Origin: HT1-32 sp040219025
GTDB lineage: Bacteria; Pseudomonadota; Alphaproteobacteria; Rhodospirillales; HT1-32
DNA length: 64,000 nucleotides
Assembly (NCBI GenBank): GCA_040219025.1
Contig: JAVJTE010000020.1
Coordinates: forward strand, 434,001-498,000
Reading direction: 5' to 3'
Shown: piece after piece, positions 16,968 to 25,081 of the stretch
How the letters are laid out: every line of letters begins with the position of its first letter
Numbering within the stretch: the stretch's first letter is position 1
Made by a program: the position numbers and the translations under genes
The notes under the pieces: model-generated
What the model was told of the DNA's origin: nothing
Seen by the model: only the letters and a program-made list of their open reading frames with translations
The model's database searches: none

Positions 16968-17504
16968 ATGTCTGTCTCTCCAGGTGTCACCGTCAAACCT
17001 GTTACCGCGGCTGCGACCCTGTCGTTCGAGCCGATGCGTCGGCTTTTCGCCTTCTGGCAGGAACGGGGGCAGGGAGGGTTGCCATCGCGGTCGGATTTTC
17101 TGATCGAGGAGTTTCTGCCCTGGGTCGGCCATGTCGGGATGGTCAGGCCGGAAGGCGACCCTGTGCGGTTTCTGGTTACCATGGCCAACAAAACCATGAT
17201 TGACCTGAACAAGGTCGATGCGACCGGCAAGTATTTCGATGAATATATGCCGGCGGCGGCACTGGAATTCGGGTGCCGTCCCTATCTGATGGCCATGGCT
17301 GACCGGGTTGCCGTGACCGACGTTCTGGTTTCCCGCATTCTTGGTGACCGTTGTTTCAGACGCCTGGTGCTGCCCTGCGCGGATGGGGACGGTCCGGTGA
17401 ACTACTTTATCATTGCGATCTACTATGATGCCGGATTTGTCTCGCCTTTCCATGACGAGACGCTTTATGACCGGTTCCTGGGCAACCGGACGCCGGATGT
17501 CTGA
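16968..17504 (+). CDS. PAS_5-type protein, tandem paralogue 1
   Basis: About 178 residues from the ATG at 16968; a TTG 15 bases upstream is in frame but less likely. The segment LFAFWQERGQGGLPSRSDF and the following LPWVGHVGMV match the opening of the PAS_5 family (formerly DUF1457), small single-domain PAS proteins abundant in alphaproteobacteria. The later block RLVLPCADGDGPVNYFIIAIYY is the last beta-hairpin. No kinase, cyclase or DNA-binding domain is attached. It is the first of three tandem paralogues. Ligand and partner unknown. Confidence 0.75.
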   Translation: MSVSPGVTVKPVTAAATLSFEPMRRLFAFWQERGQGGLPSRSDFLIEEFLPWVGHVGMVRPEGDPVRFLVTMANKTMIDLNKVDATGKYFDEYMPAAALEFGCRPYLMAMADRVAVTDVLVSRILGDRCFRRLVLPCADGDGPVNYFIIAIYYDAGFVSPFHDETLYDRFLGNRTPDV

Positions 17505-17581
17505 CGGTTTGTTTGAGATCAGCGCGGTCTCCGGCTAGCCTGTATTCTTCAGAATCGAGCCATAGGGCAGCTTCGTTAGGT

Positions 17582-18142
17582 ATGGCTTTAACAACGCAAT
17601 TCCATACGGATCCGGTCGCGGCGGAACTGGATATCCGGTTTGATGCTTTCAGGTCGCTGTGGCGGTTCTGGGCCGACAGGGTGGACGGCGACCATCTGCC
17701 TGCACGGGCAGATTTTGGCATCGAGGATTTCCTCGACTGGAGCCGCTATATCGGCATGTTTGAGGTTGAGCCCGGAACCGGGCGATTGCAGATCAGGCTG
17801 GCCTGCAAGGCGATGCTGGATCTCAACGGCAGGGAGATTACCGGCGCGTTCCTTGAGGATATCTGTCACCCTGACGTTCTTGCTGATGTGCTGGAACCTT
17901 ATCAGGTTGCGGCGCGACAGAGGGCTGCGGTGCAGCAGCAGATCCTTGTCGACGGAGATTTCGGGCCTGCTGATCTTGAGTTGCTGGTCCTGCCGATGTC
18001 AGGCAATGGCCGGGATGTGGATTACTATGCCGCCGCCCTGCATTATACGGGCAGACCGAGCACGCCGTTTGACCGGCACCCCCTGCAAATCGGGCTGGTC
18101 AACCCCGGCCCGCCGGCGGTATCGCCGGGAGATGTTGAGTGA
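17582..18142 (+). CDS. PAS_5-type protein, tandem paralogue 2
   Basis: A 186-residue stand-alone PAS_5-like protein starting at ATG 17582. It is the most diverged of the three: LPARADFGIEDFLDW replaces the LPSRSDFLIEEFLPW shared exactly by copies 1 and 3, and the middle differs considerably. The terminal LELLVLPMSGNGRDVDYYAAALHY keeps the family pattern. Its TGA overlaps the GTG start of the third paralogue in a GTGA arrangement, so copies 2 and 3 are translationally coupled. No effector domain is present. Confidence 0.75.
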   Translation: MALTTQFHTDPVAAELDIRFDAFRSLWRFWADRVDGDHLPARADFGIEDFLDWSRYIGMFEVEPGTGRLQIRLACKAMLDLNGREITGAFLEDICHPDVLADVLEPYQVAARQRAAVQQQILVDGDFGPADLELLVLPMSGNGRDVDYYAAALHYTGRPSTPFDRHPLQIGLVNPGPPAVSPGDVE

Positions 18143-18687
18143 CCCGGCGCAAACAGTCCTTCATCGATGATCCGAACTACAGGATCTGGCCTGTGCAGTC
18201 GGTTGCGGACATCGATCGTCCGGAGCTGAAATCACTCTGGCAGTTCTGGGATGGCCGCAGACCGGGTGACCGGTTGCCGTCCCGCAGTGATTTCCTGATT
18301 GAGGAATTCCTGCCCTGGGGGCGGAATATCAGCATGATGCAGTATCAGGGCGATCCGCCTGACTACCGGGTGACCCTGGCATCTGTTGCGATGATTGAAC
18401 TGAACGGGCTTGACCCCACCGGCAAGTCGCCGCGGCAATATGTGCCGGAACAGGCTTACGATTTCGCGGTTATCAATCTGCAGCGGAGTGCCGCCGGACG
18501 ATGTGCCGTCCATGATCGCTACAGCCGGGGCAATGCCGACAAGCAGGTCGTTACAGACCGGCTGACCCTGCCCTGTGCCAGCGATGGTAATACGGTCGAT
18601 TACTTTCTGATCGCCCACTATTTTGATCGCGGGTTTCTGGGCCAGCTCGCGGATATCACGATTTTTGACCGGTTCTTCGATAGCTGA
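18139..18687 (+). CDS. PAS_5-type protein, tandem paralogue 3
   Basis: A 182-residue PAS_5-like protein starting with GTG at 18139, overlapping the previous stop by four bases. It shares the 15-residue string LPSRSDFLIEEFLPW with paralogue 1, followed by VAMIELNGLDPTGKSPRQYVPE and RLTLPCASDGNTVDYFLIAHYFDRGF. Copies 1 and 3 are therefore the closer pair although they are not adjacent. It ends 35 bases before the citryl-CoA-lyase-like gene, so the PAS genes appear embedded in the catabolic operon. A sensory or ligand-binding role is inferred from the fold. Confidence 0.75.
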   Translation: MTRRKQSFIDDPNYRIWPVQSVADIDRPELKSLWQFWDGRRPGDRLPSRSDFLIEEFLPWGRNISMMQYQGDPPDYRVTLASVAMIELNGLDPTGKSPRQYVPEQAYDFAVINLQRSAAGRCAVHDRYSRGNADKQVVTDRLTLPCASDGNTVDYFLIAHYFDRGFLGQLADITIFDRFFDS

Positions 18688-18722
18688 ACCGGATTTGCCA
18701 TTGTGAACAGGGGAACAAGACC

Positions 18723-19577
18723 ATGATCGAAAACCGGACCGCAGCGGATGTCGAGCAGGAGATCCGCGACTACTGGCGCAGCTCCATTGTCGAGATGGCT
18801 CCGGGAACGATCCGGTTTTCCGGCTATCCCGTTCAGGATCTGATGGGCAATGTCTCGTTCCCGGACATGGTCTGGCTGCTGACCCGGGGCGACCTGCCGT
18901 CCCGCCCGCAGGCGGCGCTGCTGGAAGCAGCCCTGGTTGCCGGTGTCGATCACGGACCGCAGGCCCCTTCCATCGGCATTGCCCGGATGGCCATTACCTG
19001 CGGCGTGGGGCTGAACAACGCGATGGGGTCTGCCGTGAATGTGCTGGGCGACGTGCATGGTGGCGCGGGCGAACAATGTATGGAACTGCTGCATGACATT
19101 GCCCGGCGGATGGAGGAGGGGGAGGATCTGAAAGCTGCCGTTGCCGGGGGGATTGCCTGGTACCAGGCAGAGCGCAGCCGTTTCCTGCCCGGATTTGGCC
19201 ACCGCTTCCACCGCCCGGAAGACCCCCGCTCGCCCCGCATGTTCGAACTGGCGGAACAGGCGGTCTCGGACGGTCATATTGACGGACGGTTTCTGGCCAT
19301 TGGTCGGGAAATCCAGGTGCAGATAGACGCCGCCCGGGGCAAGCCGGTGCCGATGAATATCGATGGTGCAACGGCGGTGGTCTATGCGGAACTGGGCTTC
19401 CCGCAGCCGCTGGCCCGCGGGCTATTCTGCCTGTCCCGCTCCGTCGGCATTATGGCCCATGCCTGGGAGCAGATGAATCAGGATGTCCGGATCAAGGGCG
19501 TGACGCCGAAAGCCTATATCGGAACCTATGATGGTCCGCCGCCGCGCCCGCTGCCGGACCGGGGTGACAGCGAATGA
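18723..19577 (+). CDS. Citryl-CoA lyase-like (citrate synthase fold) enzyme
   Basis: A 284-residue protein, the size of stand-alone citryl-CoA lyases and clearly shorter than citrate synthase (about 430). The catalytic triad is present: His112 in DVHGGAG, His160 in GFGHRF and Asp214 in NIDGATA. Such enzymes cleave citryl-CoA or related CoA thioesters to acetyl-CoA plus a 2-oxo acid (oxaloacetate for citryl-CoA). The class III CoA-transferase upstream could make the CoA thioester. The lactonase follows with a 4-base ATGA overlap, so the two are translationally coupled. Confidence 0.85.
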   Translation: MIENRTAADVEQEIRDYWRSSIVEMAPGTIRFSGYPVQDLMGNVSFPDMVWLLTRGDLPSRPQAALLEAALVAGVDHGPQAPSIGIARMAITCGVGLNNAMGSAVNVLGDVHGGAGEQCMELLHDIARRMEEGEDLKAAVAGGIAWYQAERSRFLPGFGHRFHRPEDPRSPRMFELAEQAVSDGHIDGRFLAIGREIQVQIDAARGKPVPMNIDGATAVVYAELGFPQPLARGLFCLSRSVGIMAHAWEQMNQDVRIKGVTPKAYIGTYDGPPPRPLPDRGDSE

Positions 19578-20503
19578 GCCTGTTTGCACCGCCAAAGGAT
19601 CTGGCCACCGGGATTTTCACGGAAATGCCGGCGGAGTTCCGTCGCCGGAATGTCGAAAGCGCCTGGGGGCAGGTCAACAAGTTCGGCCAGAGCGTCCATT
19701 CCTTTCTGGAAGGCCCGAGCTTTGACCGTCAGGGCAATCTCTATGTGGTCGATATTCCCTTTGGCCGGGTTTTTCGCATCGACCCGGCAGGCCGCTGGAC
19801 GCAGGTTGCCGAATATGACGGCTGGCCGAACGGCCTGAAGATCCACCGGGACGGTCGCATTTTCATCACTGACTACCGCCGGGGCATCGTTGAGCTGAAC
19901 CCGGAGACGGGGGCGGTCACGGAAATTCTCGGCCATGTGAAGACGGAGGGGCTGAAGGGCGTCAATGATCTGGTCTTTGCGTCCAATGGGGACATGTACT
20001 TCACCGATCAGGGCCAGACCGGCCTGCATGACCCGACGGGCCGGGTCTATCGCTACAATCTCGACAGCGACAAACTGGATCTGCTGATCAATACGGTACC
20101 GTCTCCGAACGGGCTGGTGCTGAATCCGGAGGAGACCATTCTTTATGTGGCAGTGACCCGTGCCAATGCGGTCTGGCGGCTGCCGATCATGCGGGATGGC
20201 GCGGTCTCCAAGGTCGGGCTGTTCGTCCAGCTGCAGGGCAGCCTCGGCGGGCCGGACGGGCTGGCGATGGATGTCGACGGCAACCTGACGGTCTGTCAGG
20301 CCGGTATGGGCTCCGCCTGGCAATTCAGCCGCCTGGGCGAGCCGCGCTGGCGCATTCGCTCCTGCACCGGCGGGCTGACGACCACGAACCTTGCCTATGG
20401 GGGTACGGATAACCGCCAGCTTTTCATTACCGAAAGCGATACCGGCACGATCCTCAGGGCGGATCTGGATGTGGCCGGACAGCCGATGTATTCGCATATG
20501 TAG
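19574..20503 (+). CDS. SMP-30/gluconolactonase/LRE family protein
   Basis: A 309-residue six-bladed beta-propeller of the SMP-30 lactonase type. Signs are FLEGPSFDRQGNLYVVDIPFGRVFRID, WPNGLKIHRDGRIFITD, GVNDLVFASNGDMYFTDQGQ, SPNGLVLNPEETILYVAVT and GGPDGLAMDVDGNL, the blade repeats that carry the metal-binding Glu, Asn and Asp residues. It would hydrolyse a lactone to the hydroxy acid. No signal peptide, so cytoplasmic. Coupling to the lyase suggests that lactone opening, CoA transfer and C-C cleavage belong to one route (inference). Confidence 0.85.
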   Translation: MSLFAPPKDLATGIFTEMPAEFRRRNVESAWGQVNKFGQSVHSFLEGPSFDRQGNLYVVDIPFGRVFRIDPAGRWTQVAEYDGWPNGLKIHRDGRIFITDYRRGIVELNPETGAVTEILGHVKTEGLKGVNDLVFASNGDMYFTDQGQTGLHDPTGRVYRYNLDSDKLDLLINTVPSPNGLVLNPEETILYVAVTRANAVWRLPIMRDGAVSKVGLFVQLQGSLGGPDGLAMDVDGNLTVCQAGMGSAWQFSRLGEPRWRIRSCTGGLTTTNLAYGGTDNRQLFITESDTGTILRADLDVAGQPMYSHM

Positions 20504-20523
20504 CTGGCCGGAGCCGGTCAGCG

Positions 20524-21273
20524 TCAGTCCGGTGGCGAGGCAGAATTCAGCGAATGACGCTGGCAAAAATCCAGTAATGCCGCAAGTTCGGGACTGTCAT
20601 CGGCGACCATTCCGGCGTGGGTGCCGACCAGCGTTACCGCCGCTTCGATGTCACCCTGCCAGTTCAGCACCGGTGCGCTGATTGCAGCGAGGCCGGGAAT
20701 AAACCGCCCGTCTGTCCGGGCATAGCCCTGCGTCCGGGTGAGTGTTTGCAGGGCGACGGGGTCCGCGGATGGCATGGTCTTCAGTTCCTGCTCAAGCCGG
20801 GCGCTTGTCAGGCCCGGGGGGGCAAAGGCCAGGAACACCTGACCGGTTGCCGAGGGTAACAAAGGCAATGTGGTGCCAAGTCCGAGGGTGGTGACGATAA
20901 AGGATGCCGCCCGTTCCCAGCGCACGATTGTTGCCCCCTGATCCCCCCATACCGCCAGCAGGGCGGTGGCCCCGGTTTCCGCGGTCAGCAGCGGCAGGGC
21001 GCTGGCGACATCATTGATGATGTCATTGCGGGCCATGGCAGCAACCCCCAGCCGCAGGGCCGCAGGCCCGAGATCATAAGTCCCTGACCGTTTGCGCTGG
21101 GTGACATAACCCGCGGCGACAAAACTGGCGAGATAGCGGTGCAGCTTTGCCGGCGGCATCCCGGTGACCGTTGCAAGATCGCCGAGGCCAAGCGGCCCCG
21201 ATGCACGGGAGAGGCCGGTCAGGACGGCCAGCGCGATATCAACGGACTGAATGCCACGGCTGGCGCTGGTCAT
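20524..21273 (-). CDS. IclR-family transcriptional regulator
   Basis: About 249 residues from the ATG at 21273; an in-frame start at 21369 would run into the divergent gene and was rejected. An N-terminal winged helix (IALAVLTGLSRASGPLGLGDLATVTGMPPAKLHRYLASFVAAGYV, about 12-57) is followed by an IclR effector domain ending in ALLDFCQRHS. It is divergent from the flavin hydroxylase/CoA-ligase pair, with an 82-base AT-rich gap between the start codons, and so most likely controls that operon and itself in response to an aromatic acid or its CoA thioester (inference). Confidence 0.9.
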   Translation of the reverse strand: MTSASRGIQSVDIALAVLTGLSRASGPLGLGDLATVTGMPPAKLHRYLASFVAAGYVTQRKRSGTYDLGPAALRLGVAAMARNDIINDVASALPLLTAETGATALLAVWGDQGATIVRWERAASFIVTTLGLGTTLPLLPSATGQVFLAFAPPGLTSARLEQELKTMPSADPVALQTLTRTQGYARTDGRFIPGLAAISAPVLNWQGDIEAAVTLVGTHAGMVADDSPELAALLDFCQRHSLNSASPPD

Positions 21274-21355
21274 GGTTGATCTTGTCTCATGCGATGAATT
21301 TTCGCTATATTCACTATTATAAAATAGATTGTATATAATTAAATCAGGAGGCGGC
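21274..21355. promoter_or_regulatory. Divergent AT-rich control region, IclR / hydroxylase operon
   Basis: This 82-base gap is strikingly AT-rich against the flanking genes. On the plus strand TTCACT (21310-21315), an 18-base spacer and TATAAT (21334-21339) make a plausible sigma-70 promoter, but it would start only a few bases before the AGGAGG at 21346-21351. An alternative -10, TATAAA at 21318-21323, leaves a normal leader. An imperfect dyad, ATTTT (21298-21302) facing AAAAT (21321-21325), is a candidate IclR operator. Confidence 0.5.
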
Positions 21356-22486
21356 GTGCAGATAGCCATTGCGGGAGCAGGCCCGGCAGGTCTTTACGCG
21401 GCCTATCTGATCCGTCGCGCGCGCCCGGATATTACGGTGCGCCTCATTGAGCAGAATCCGCCGGATGCGACCTTCGGATTCGGCGTTGTCTTCTCTGATC
21501 AGGCACTGTCTTTCCTGCGGGAAGATGATCCGGAAACTCATGATGCGATTGTGCCGCACATGCAGCGCTGGAACGACATCATCGTGAATCATGCCGGCGA
21601 GTCGATCCGGCTTGACGGTATCGGTTTTGCGGCGATTGGCCGTCTGCAGTTGCTGCAACTGCTGCAGGCCCGCGCGGCATCAGCTGGCGTGCAGCCGGAA
21701 TGGAACCGGCAGCTGGCGGATCTGGATGAATTGCAGGAAGCCGATCTGATTATCGGTGCCGATGGTCTGAACTCGCTGGTGCGGCAATCAGATCCCCGGG
21801 CCTTCGGTGAAAGTCTGGATTATCTGGAAAACCGGTTTGTCTGGTATGGCGTGGACCGGGAGTTTGATGCCCTGACCCAGACGTTTTGTCATCATGGCGG
21901 CGGTTTTTTCAACGCGCACCATTACCGCTACGCGCCGGGGAAAAGCACCTTCATCGTTGAATGTGATGCCCCGACCTTTGACCGGACGGGGTTTGCCGCG
22001 ATGTCGGAGGCGGAATCGAAAGCCCGCTGCGAGACGATTTTTGCCGACCAGCTGCAGGGCACGCCATTGACCGGCAACCGCTCGATCTGGCGGCAATTCC
22101 CGAAGCTTTGGAACGAGAACTGGTATGCGGGCAACCGGGTGCTGGTCGGCGACGCCCTGCACACGGCGCATTTTTCCATCGGCTCCGGCACCCGTCTCGC
22201 GCTGGAGGATGTCATCGCACTGGTGAAAGCACTGGAGGCGCATGACTTCTCATTAGCCGACGCATTGCCTGCCTATCAGGCAGCGCGCAAACCTGTCGTT
22301 GAGAAGATCGTCCGGGCGGCGAATGCCAGCGCCGGCTGGTACGAAAATTTTGCCAGCCATATGGCAGAGAATCCCTGGCGTTTTGCCCATGCCTATATCC
22401 AGCGCAGTGGCCGGATCACGCCGGAACGGCTGACCACCATCGCACCGGAATTTGCGGCCGGTCTGGCGGCCCGGGGGCTGGTATGA
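21356..22486 (+). CDS. Stand-alone FAD monooxygenase of the salicylyl-/2-aminobenzoyl-CoA hydroxylase type
   Basis: About 376 residues from a GTG at 21356, selected because AGGAGG lies four bases upstream. GAGPAG at 7-12 binds FAD, TFGFGVVFSDQAL is a near-signature of salicylyl-CoA 5-hydroxylase (SdgC) and of the N-terminal half of 2-aminobenzoyl-CoA monooxygenase/reductase, and NRVLVGDALHTAHFSIGSGTRLALED is the second FAD motif. The usual C-terminal old-yellow-enzyme half is absent, so this is the hydroxylase domain alone. It is coupled by ATGA to a CoA ligase that would supply the aryl-CoA substrate. Confidence 0.8.
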   Translation: MQIAIAGAGPAGLYAAYLIRRARPDITVRLIEQNPPDATFGFGVVFSDQALSFLREDDPETHDAIVPHMQRWNDIIVNHAGESIRLDGIGFAAIGRLQLLQLLQARAASAGVQPEWNRQLADLDELQEADLIIGADGLNSLVRQSDPRAFGESLDYLENRFVWYGVDREFDALTQTFCHHGGGFFNAHHYRYAPGKSTFIVECDAPTFDRTGFAAMSEAESKARCETIFADQLQGTPLTGNRSIWRQFPKLWNENWYAGNRVLVGDALHTAHFSIGSGTRLALEDVIALVKALEAHDFSLADALPAYQAARKPVVEKIVRAANASAGWYENFASHMAENPWRFAHAYIQRSGRITPERLTTIAPEFAAGLAARGLV

Positions 22487-24084
22487 AGCTTCAGCCAAAA
22501 TCGGTTGCCCCCAATCATGATCAGGGCAGCCTCTGTCCGCTGATCCTGGAATTCCCGGCAGATTACAACGCCAGTGCTATCCTGTTCGACAATCTGGCTG
22601 CCGGACGGGGCGCGCGCATTGCCCTGCGGTCTGATCTTGGTGACCGGACATATGACGCGCTTTGCGCAGAGACCGGACAGTTCGGCAATGCGCTGCTGTC
22701 GCTGGGTCTGATACCGGGCGACCGGGTGCTGCTGTTTCTTGATGATACGCCGGTTTATGCCGCCGCCTTCTTCGGGGCGCTGCGGGCCGGTCTGGTGCCG
22801 ATGCTGATCAACACCCTGTCACGGGCGGATTCCGTCAGGTTCTTTCTGGAGGACTCTGATGCCCGGGTCGCTGTTGTCGATGCAGCTTTCGCGGGTCTGT
22901 TCAGCCCGGAGGTACTGGCCGGGACGGCCTGCGAAACGATGATCGTGACCAACGGCAACGCGCCGCCGGGTCAACGGGATGCCGGATGGGTCAGCAGCTT
23001 TTCGCCGGCTCTGGTACCGGTACCGGTCGGGCCGGAGGCGATGGCCTTCTGGATGTATTCCTCCGGGTCTACGGGCCGACCGAAAGGGGTCGTGCATCGC
23101 CATTGCGACATGGCCTATACGGTTGAGGGCTACGCCCGCCCGGTTCTCACGATGACGGAAGATGATTGCTGTTTCTCGATCCCGAAGATCTTCTTTGCCT
23201 ATGGTTTCGGCAACTCGCTGACCTTTCCGTTTTCGGTTGGGGCATCGGCCCTGCTGCTGTCCGGTCGCCCGACCCCGCCGCGTATTTATGACCAGATCGC
23301 CCGGCACAGGCCGACAATCCTGTTCGGCCTGCCGACGCTCTATACGGCGATGATCAAGGATGAATCGTCGGCTTCGGCTGAACTGGTATCAGTCCGGCTC
23401 TGCATTTCTGCGGCCGAGATTCTGTCTGAAGATGTCTTCGCGTCCTGGCGGGACCGTTTTGGTCACCGCATTGTCGAGGGGCTGGGCTCGACCGAGGTGC
23501 TGCATATCTATCTGACCAACAGTGAAGACCGCCAGAAACCGGGTTCAGCCGGGCAATGTGCGCCGGGCTACGAAGTAAAGCTGACCGATACCGACGGCGT
23601 TACCGTACCCGAGGGGGCCGAGGGCATCATGTGGGTGCGGGGCGGATCAAACGCACTGACCTACTGGAACCGCCCGGACAAGACGGCAGAGACCATGCGT
23701 GACGGCTGGATCTATACCGGTGATCGTTTCACCCGGGACGAAGACGGGTTCTATTTCTTCCGGGGCCGGGCGGATGATCTGGTCAAGGTTTCCGGCCAGT
23801 GGGTCTATCCGCTGGAGATCGAGCTGGCGCTGGCAGAACATCCGCTGGTCCGCGAATGTGCCGTGCTGGCCATCGAGATGGCGGACCGGCGGACGACATT
23901 GAAAGCCTGGGTGGTTGCTGAACCCGGGGCGACGCCGGGCCCGGAGCTGACGAAACAGCTGCAGGATTACCTGAAACGCGAACTGCTGCCCTATAAATAT
24001 CCCCGCAGCATCGACTATCCGGACAGCCTGCCAAAGACCGGCACGGACAAGATTGACCGCCAGGCCTTGCGCAGCCGGGGGTGA
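22483..24084 (+). CDS. Benzoate-CoA ligase-family aryl-CoA synthetase
   Basis: A 533-residue ANL-superfamily ligase. The P-loop MYSSGSTGRPKG is at about 191-202, GLGSTEVLHIYLTN is the aryl-CoA-ligase A5 region, GWIYTGDRFTRDEDGFYFFRGRADDLVKVSGQWVYPLEIE is the hinge, and LPKTGTDKIDR holds the adenylation lysine. GSTEVLHI and PRIYDQIARHRPTILFGLPTLY resemble benzoate/4-hydroxybenzoate-CoA ligases. It activates an aromatic acid with ATP and CoA. The four-base overlap with the hydroxylase suggests the acid is salicylate, anthranilate or a relative; which one cannot be read from sequence. Confidence 0.87.
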   Translation: MKLQPKSVAPNHDQGSLCPLILEFPADYNASAILFDNLAAGRGARIALRSDLGDRTYDALCAETGQFGNALLSLGLIPGDRVLLFLDDTPVYAAAFFGALRAGLVPMLINTLSRADSVRFFLEDSDARVAVVDAAFAGLFSPEVLAGTACETMIVTNGNAPPGQRDAGWVSSFSPALVPVPVGPEAMAFWMYSSGSTGRPKGVVHRHCDMAYTVEGYARPVLTMTEDDCCFSIPKIFFAYGFGNSLTFPFSVGASALLLSGRPTPPRIYDQIARHRPTILFGLPTLYTAMIKDESSASAELVSVRLCISAAEILSEDVFASWRDRFGHRIVEGLGSTEVLHIYLTNSEDRQKPGSAGQCAPGYEVKLTDTDGVTVPEGAEGIMWVRGGSNALTYWNRPDKTAETMRDGWIYTGDRFTRDEDGFYFFRGRADDLVKVSGQWVYPLEIELALAEHPLVRECAVLAIEMADRRTTLKAWVVAEPGATPGPELTKQLQDYLKRELLPYKYPRSIDYPDSLPKTGTDKIDRQALRSRG

Positions 24085-24232
24085 TTTTCAGCCCCCAAGA
24101 TGGCTGATATGGTTGTCCCGGCGATGGTGCTCTGTTCCGGACCTGTGATCTGCCGTATTGTAAGGGCAGGGTTAGTGGCGTGTGTAATGAATATCTGTCC
24201 GTATTTTTCCTCTTTCCGGAGTTCTGAGCATC

Positions 24233-24991
24233 ATGAGAATTGATCCTGACCAGAGCTGGTCGGCCACAGGGTATGCGGATAATGCCCGGTTTGTTGCCGA
24301 TTACGGCCTGCCCCTTGTCGGATTGCTGGACCCGAAACCGGGGGAGCGGATTCTGGATCTCGGCTGTGGTGACGGTGCGCTGACAGCGCAGATTGCGGCA
24401 GCGGGTGCGCTGGTGGTGGGTGTCGATGCGTCTGCGGAGCTGCTGCAGGCGGCACGGGCGCGGGGGCTGGATGTCCGGCAGATGGACGGCCAGGCCCTCG
24501 GTTTTGATGCGGAATTTGACGGTCTGCTGACCAATGCCGCGCTGCACTGGATGCCGGATGCGACGGCTGTGATCGCCGGTATGGCCCGTGCCCTGAAACC
24601 CGGCGGTCGTCTGGTCGGGGAGTTCGGCGGTCATGGCAATGTGGCCGCCATCATAACGGCGCTGCTGGCGTCTTTGCGGGCCGAAGGTATTGACGGGGCG
24701 ATGAGCCATCCGTGGTTCTTTCCGACACCTGCCCAATATGCCGGGATGCTGGAAGAGGCCGGATTTACGGTTGATCAGATCGCCCTGATTCCGCGTCCGA
24801 CCCCCTTGCCAACGGGTATTGAAGGCTGGCTGGCGACGTTTGGAAATCCGTTTGTCGAAGGGCTGGCGCAGGATGTGGCGAGACGGGTTCTGGCCAATGC
24901 TGTCGCCCTGCTGGAGCCCTCGCTTCGGGATCATCAGGGCAACTGGACAGCCGATTATGTGCGTATCCGGTTTACGGCGCAGAAGCGATAG
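24233..24991 (+). CDS. Class I SAM-dependent methyltransferase
   Basis: A 252-residue methyltransferase. ILDLGCGDGALTAQIA is motif I, VGVDASAELLQAARARGLDV is the acidic loop, and FDGLLTNAALHWMPD followed by RALKPGGRLVGEFGGHGN are typical of the trans-aconitate/UbiE-like Methyltransf_11 group. Substrate unknown. It stands alone: 148 bases separate it from the CoA ligase and the sigma-54 region of the TRAP operon follows. Confidence 0.85.
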   Translation: MRIDPDQSWSATGYADNARFVADYGLPLVGLLDPKPGERILDLGCGDGALTAQIAAAGALVVGVDASAELLQAARARGLDVRQMDGQALGFDAEFDGLLTNAALHWMPDATAVIAGMARALKPGGRLVGEFGGHGNVAAIITALLASLRAEGIDGAMSHPWFFPTPAQYAGMLEEAGFTVDQIALIPRPTPLPTGIEGWLATFGNPFVEGLAQDVARRVLANAVALLEPSLRDHQGNWTADYVRIRFTAQKR

Positions 24992-25011
24992 CGATTGTTG
25001 ATCACGCCGGT

Positions 25012-25060
25012 TCTGGCGAAAATCCGCCAGACGGGGGATGAATCTGGCGGATTGCCGCCA
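25012..25060 (+). repeat. Nested dyads (four alternating complementary arms) upstream of the TRAP operon
   Basis: AATCCGCCAGA (25021-25031) and TCTGGCGGATT (25043-25053) form a perfect 11-base inverted repeat with an 11-base spacer. Two outer arms can pair alternatively: TCTGGCG (25012-25018) with CGCCAGA (25025-25031), and TGGCGG (25045-25050) with CCGCCA (25055-25060). The block ends about 55 bases before the sigma-54 -24 element, the region where enhancer-binding proteins usually bind. The structure also resembles an attenuator or a terminator, but no T-run follows. Enhancer role is inferred. Confidence 0.6.
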
Positions 25061-25081
25061 CAGGGTATCGGCCAGTTCCGC

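Noticed and set aside
16953..18687. The three PAS_5 genes as one gene broken by frameshifts
   Set aside because: Each has its own start, full domain and C-terminal block; the repeats are paralogues.
20504..20521. Terminator between the lactonase and IclR genes (CTGGCCGG / CCGGTCAG)
   Set aside because: The stem is short, includes a wobble pair and no T-run follows on either strand.
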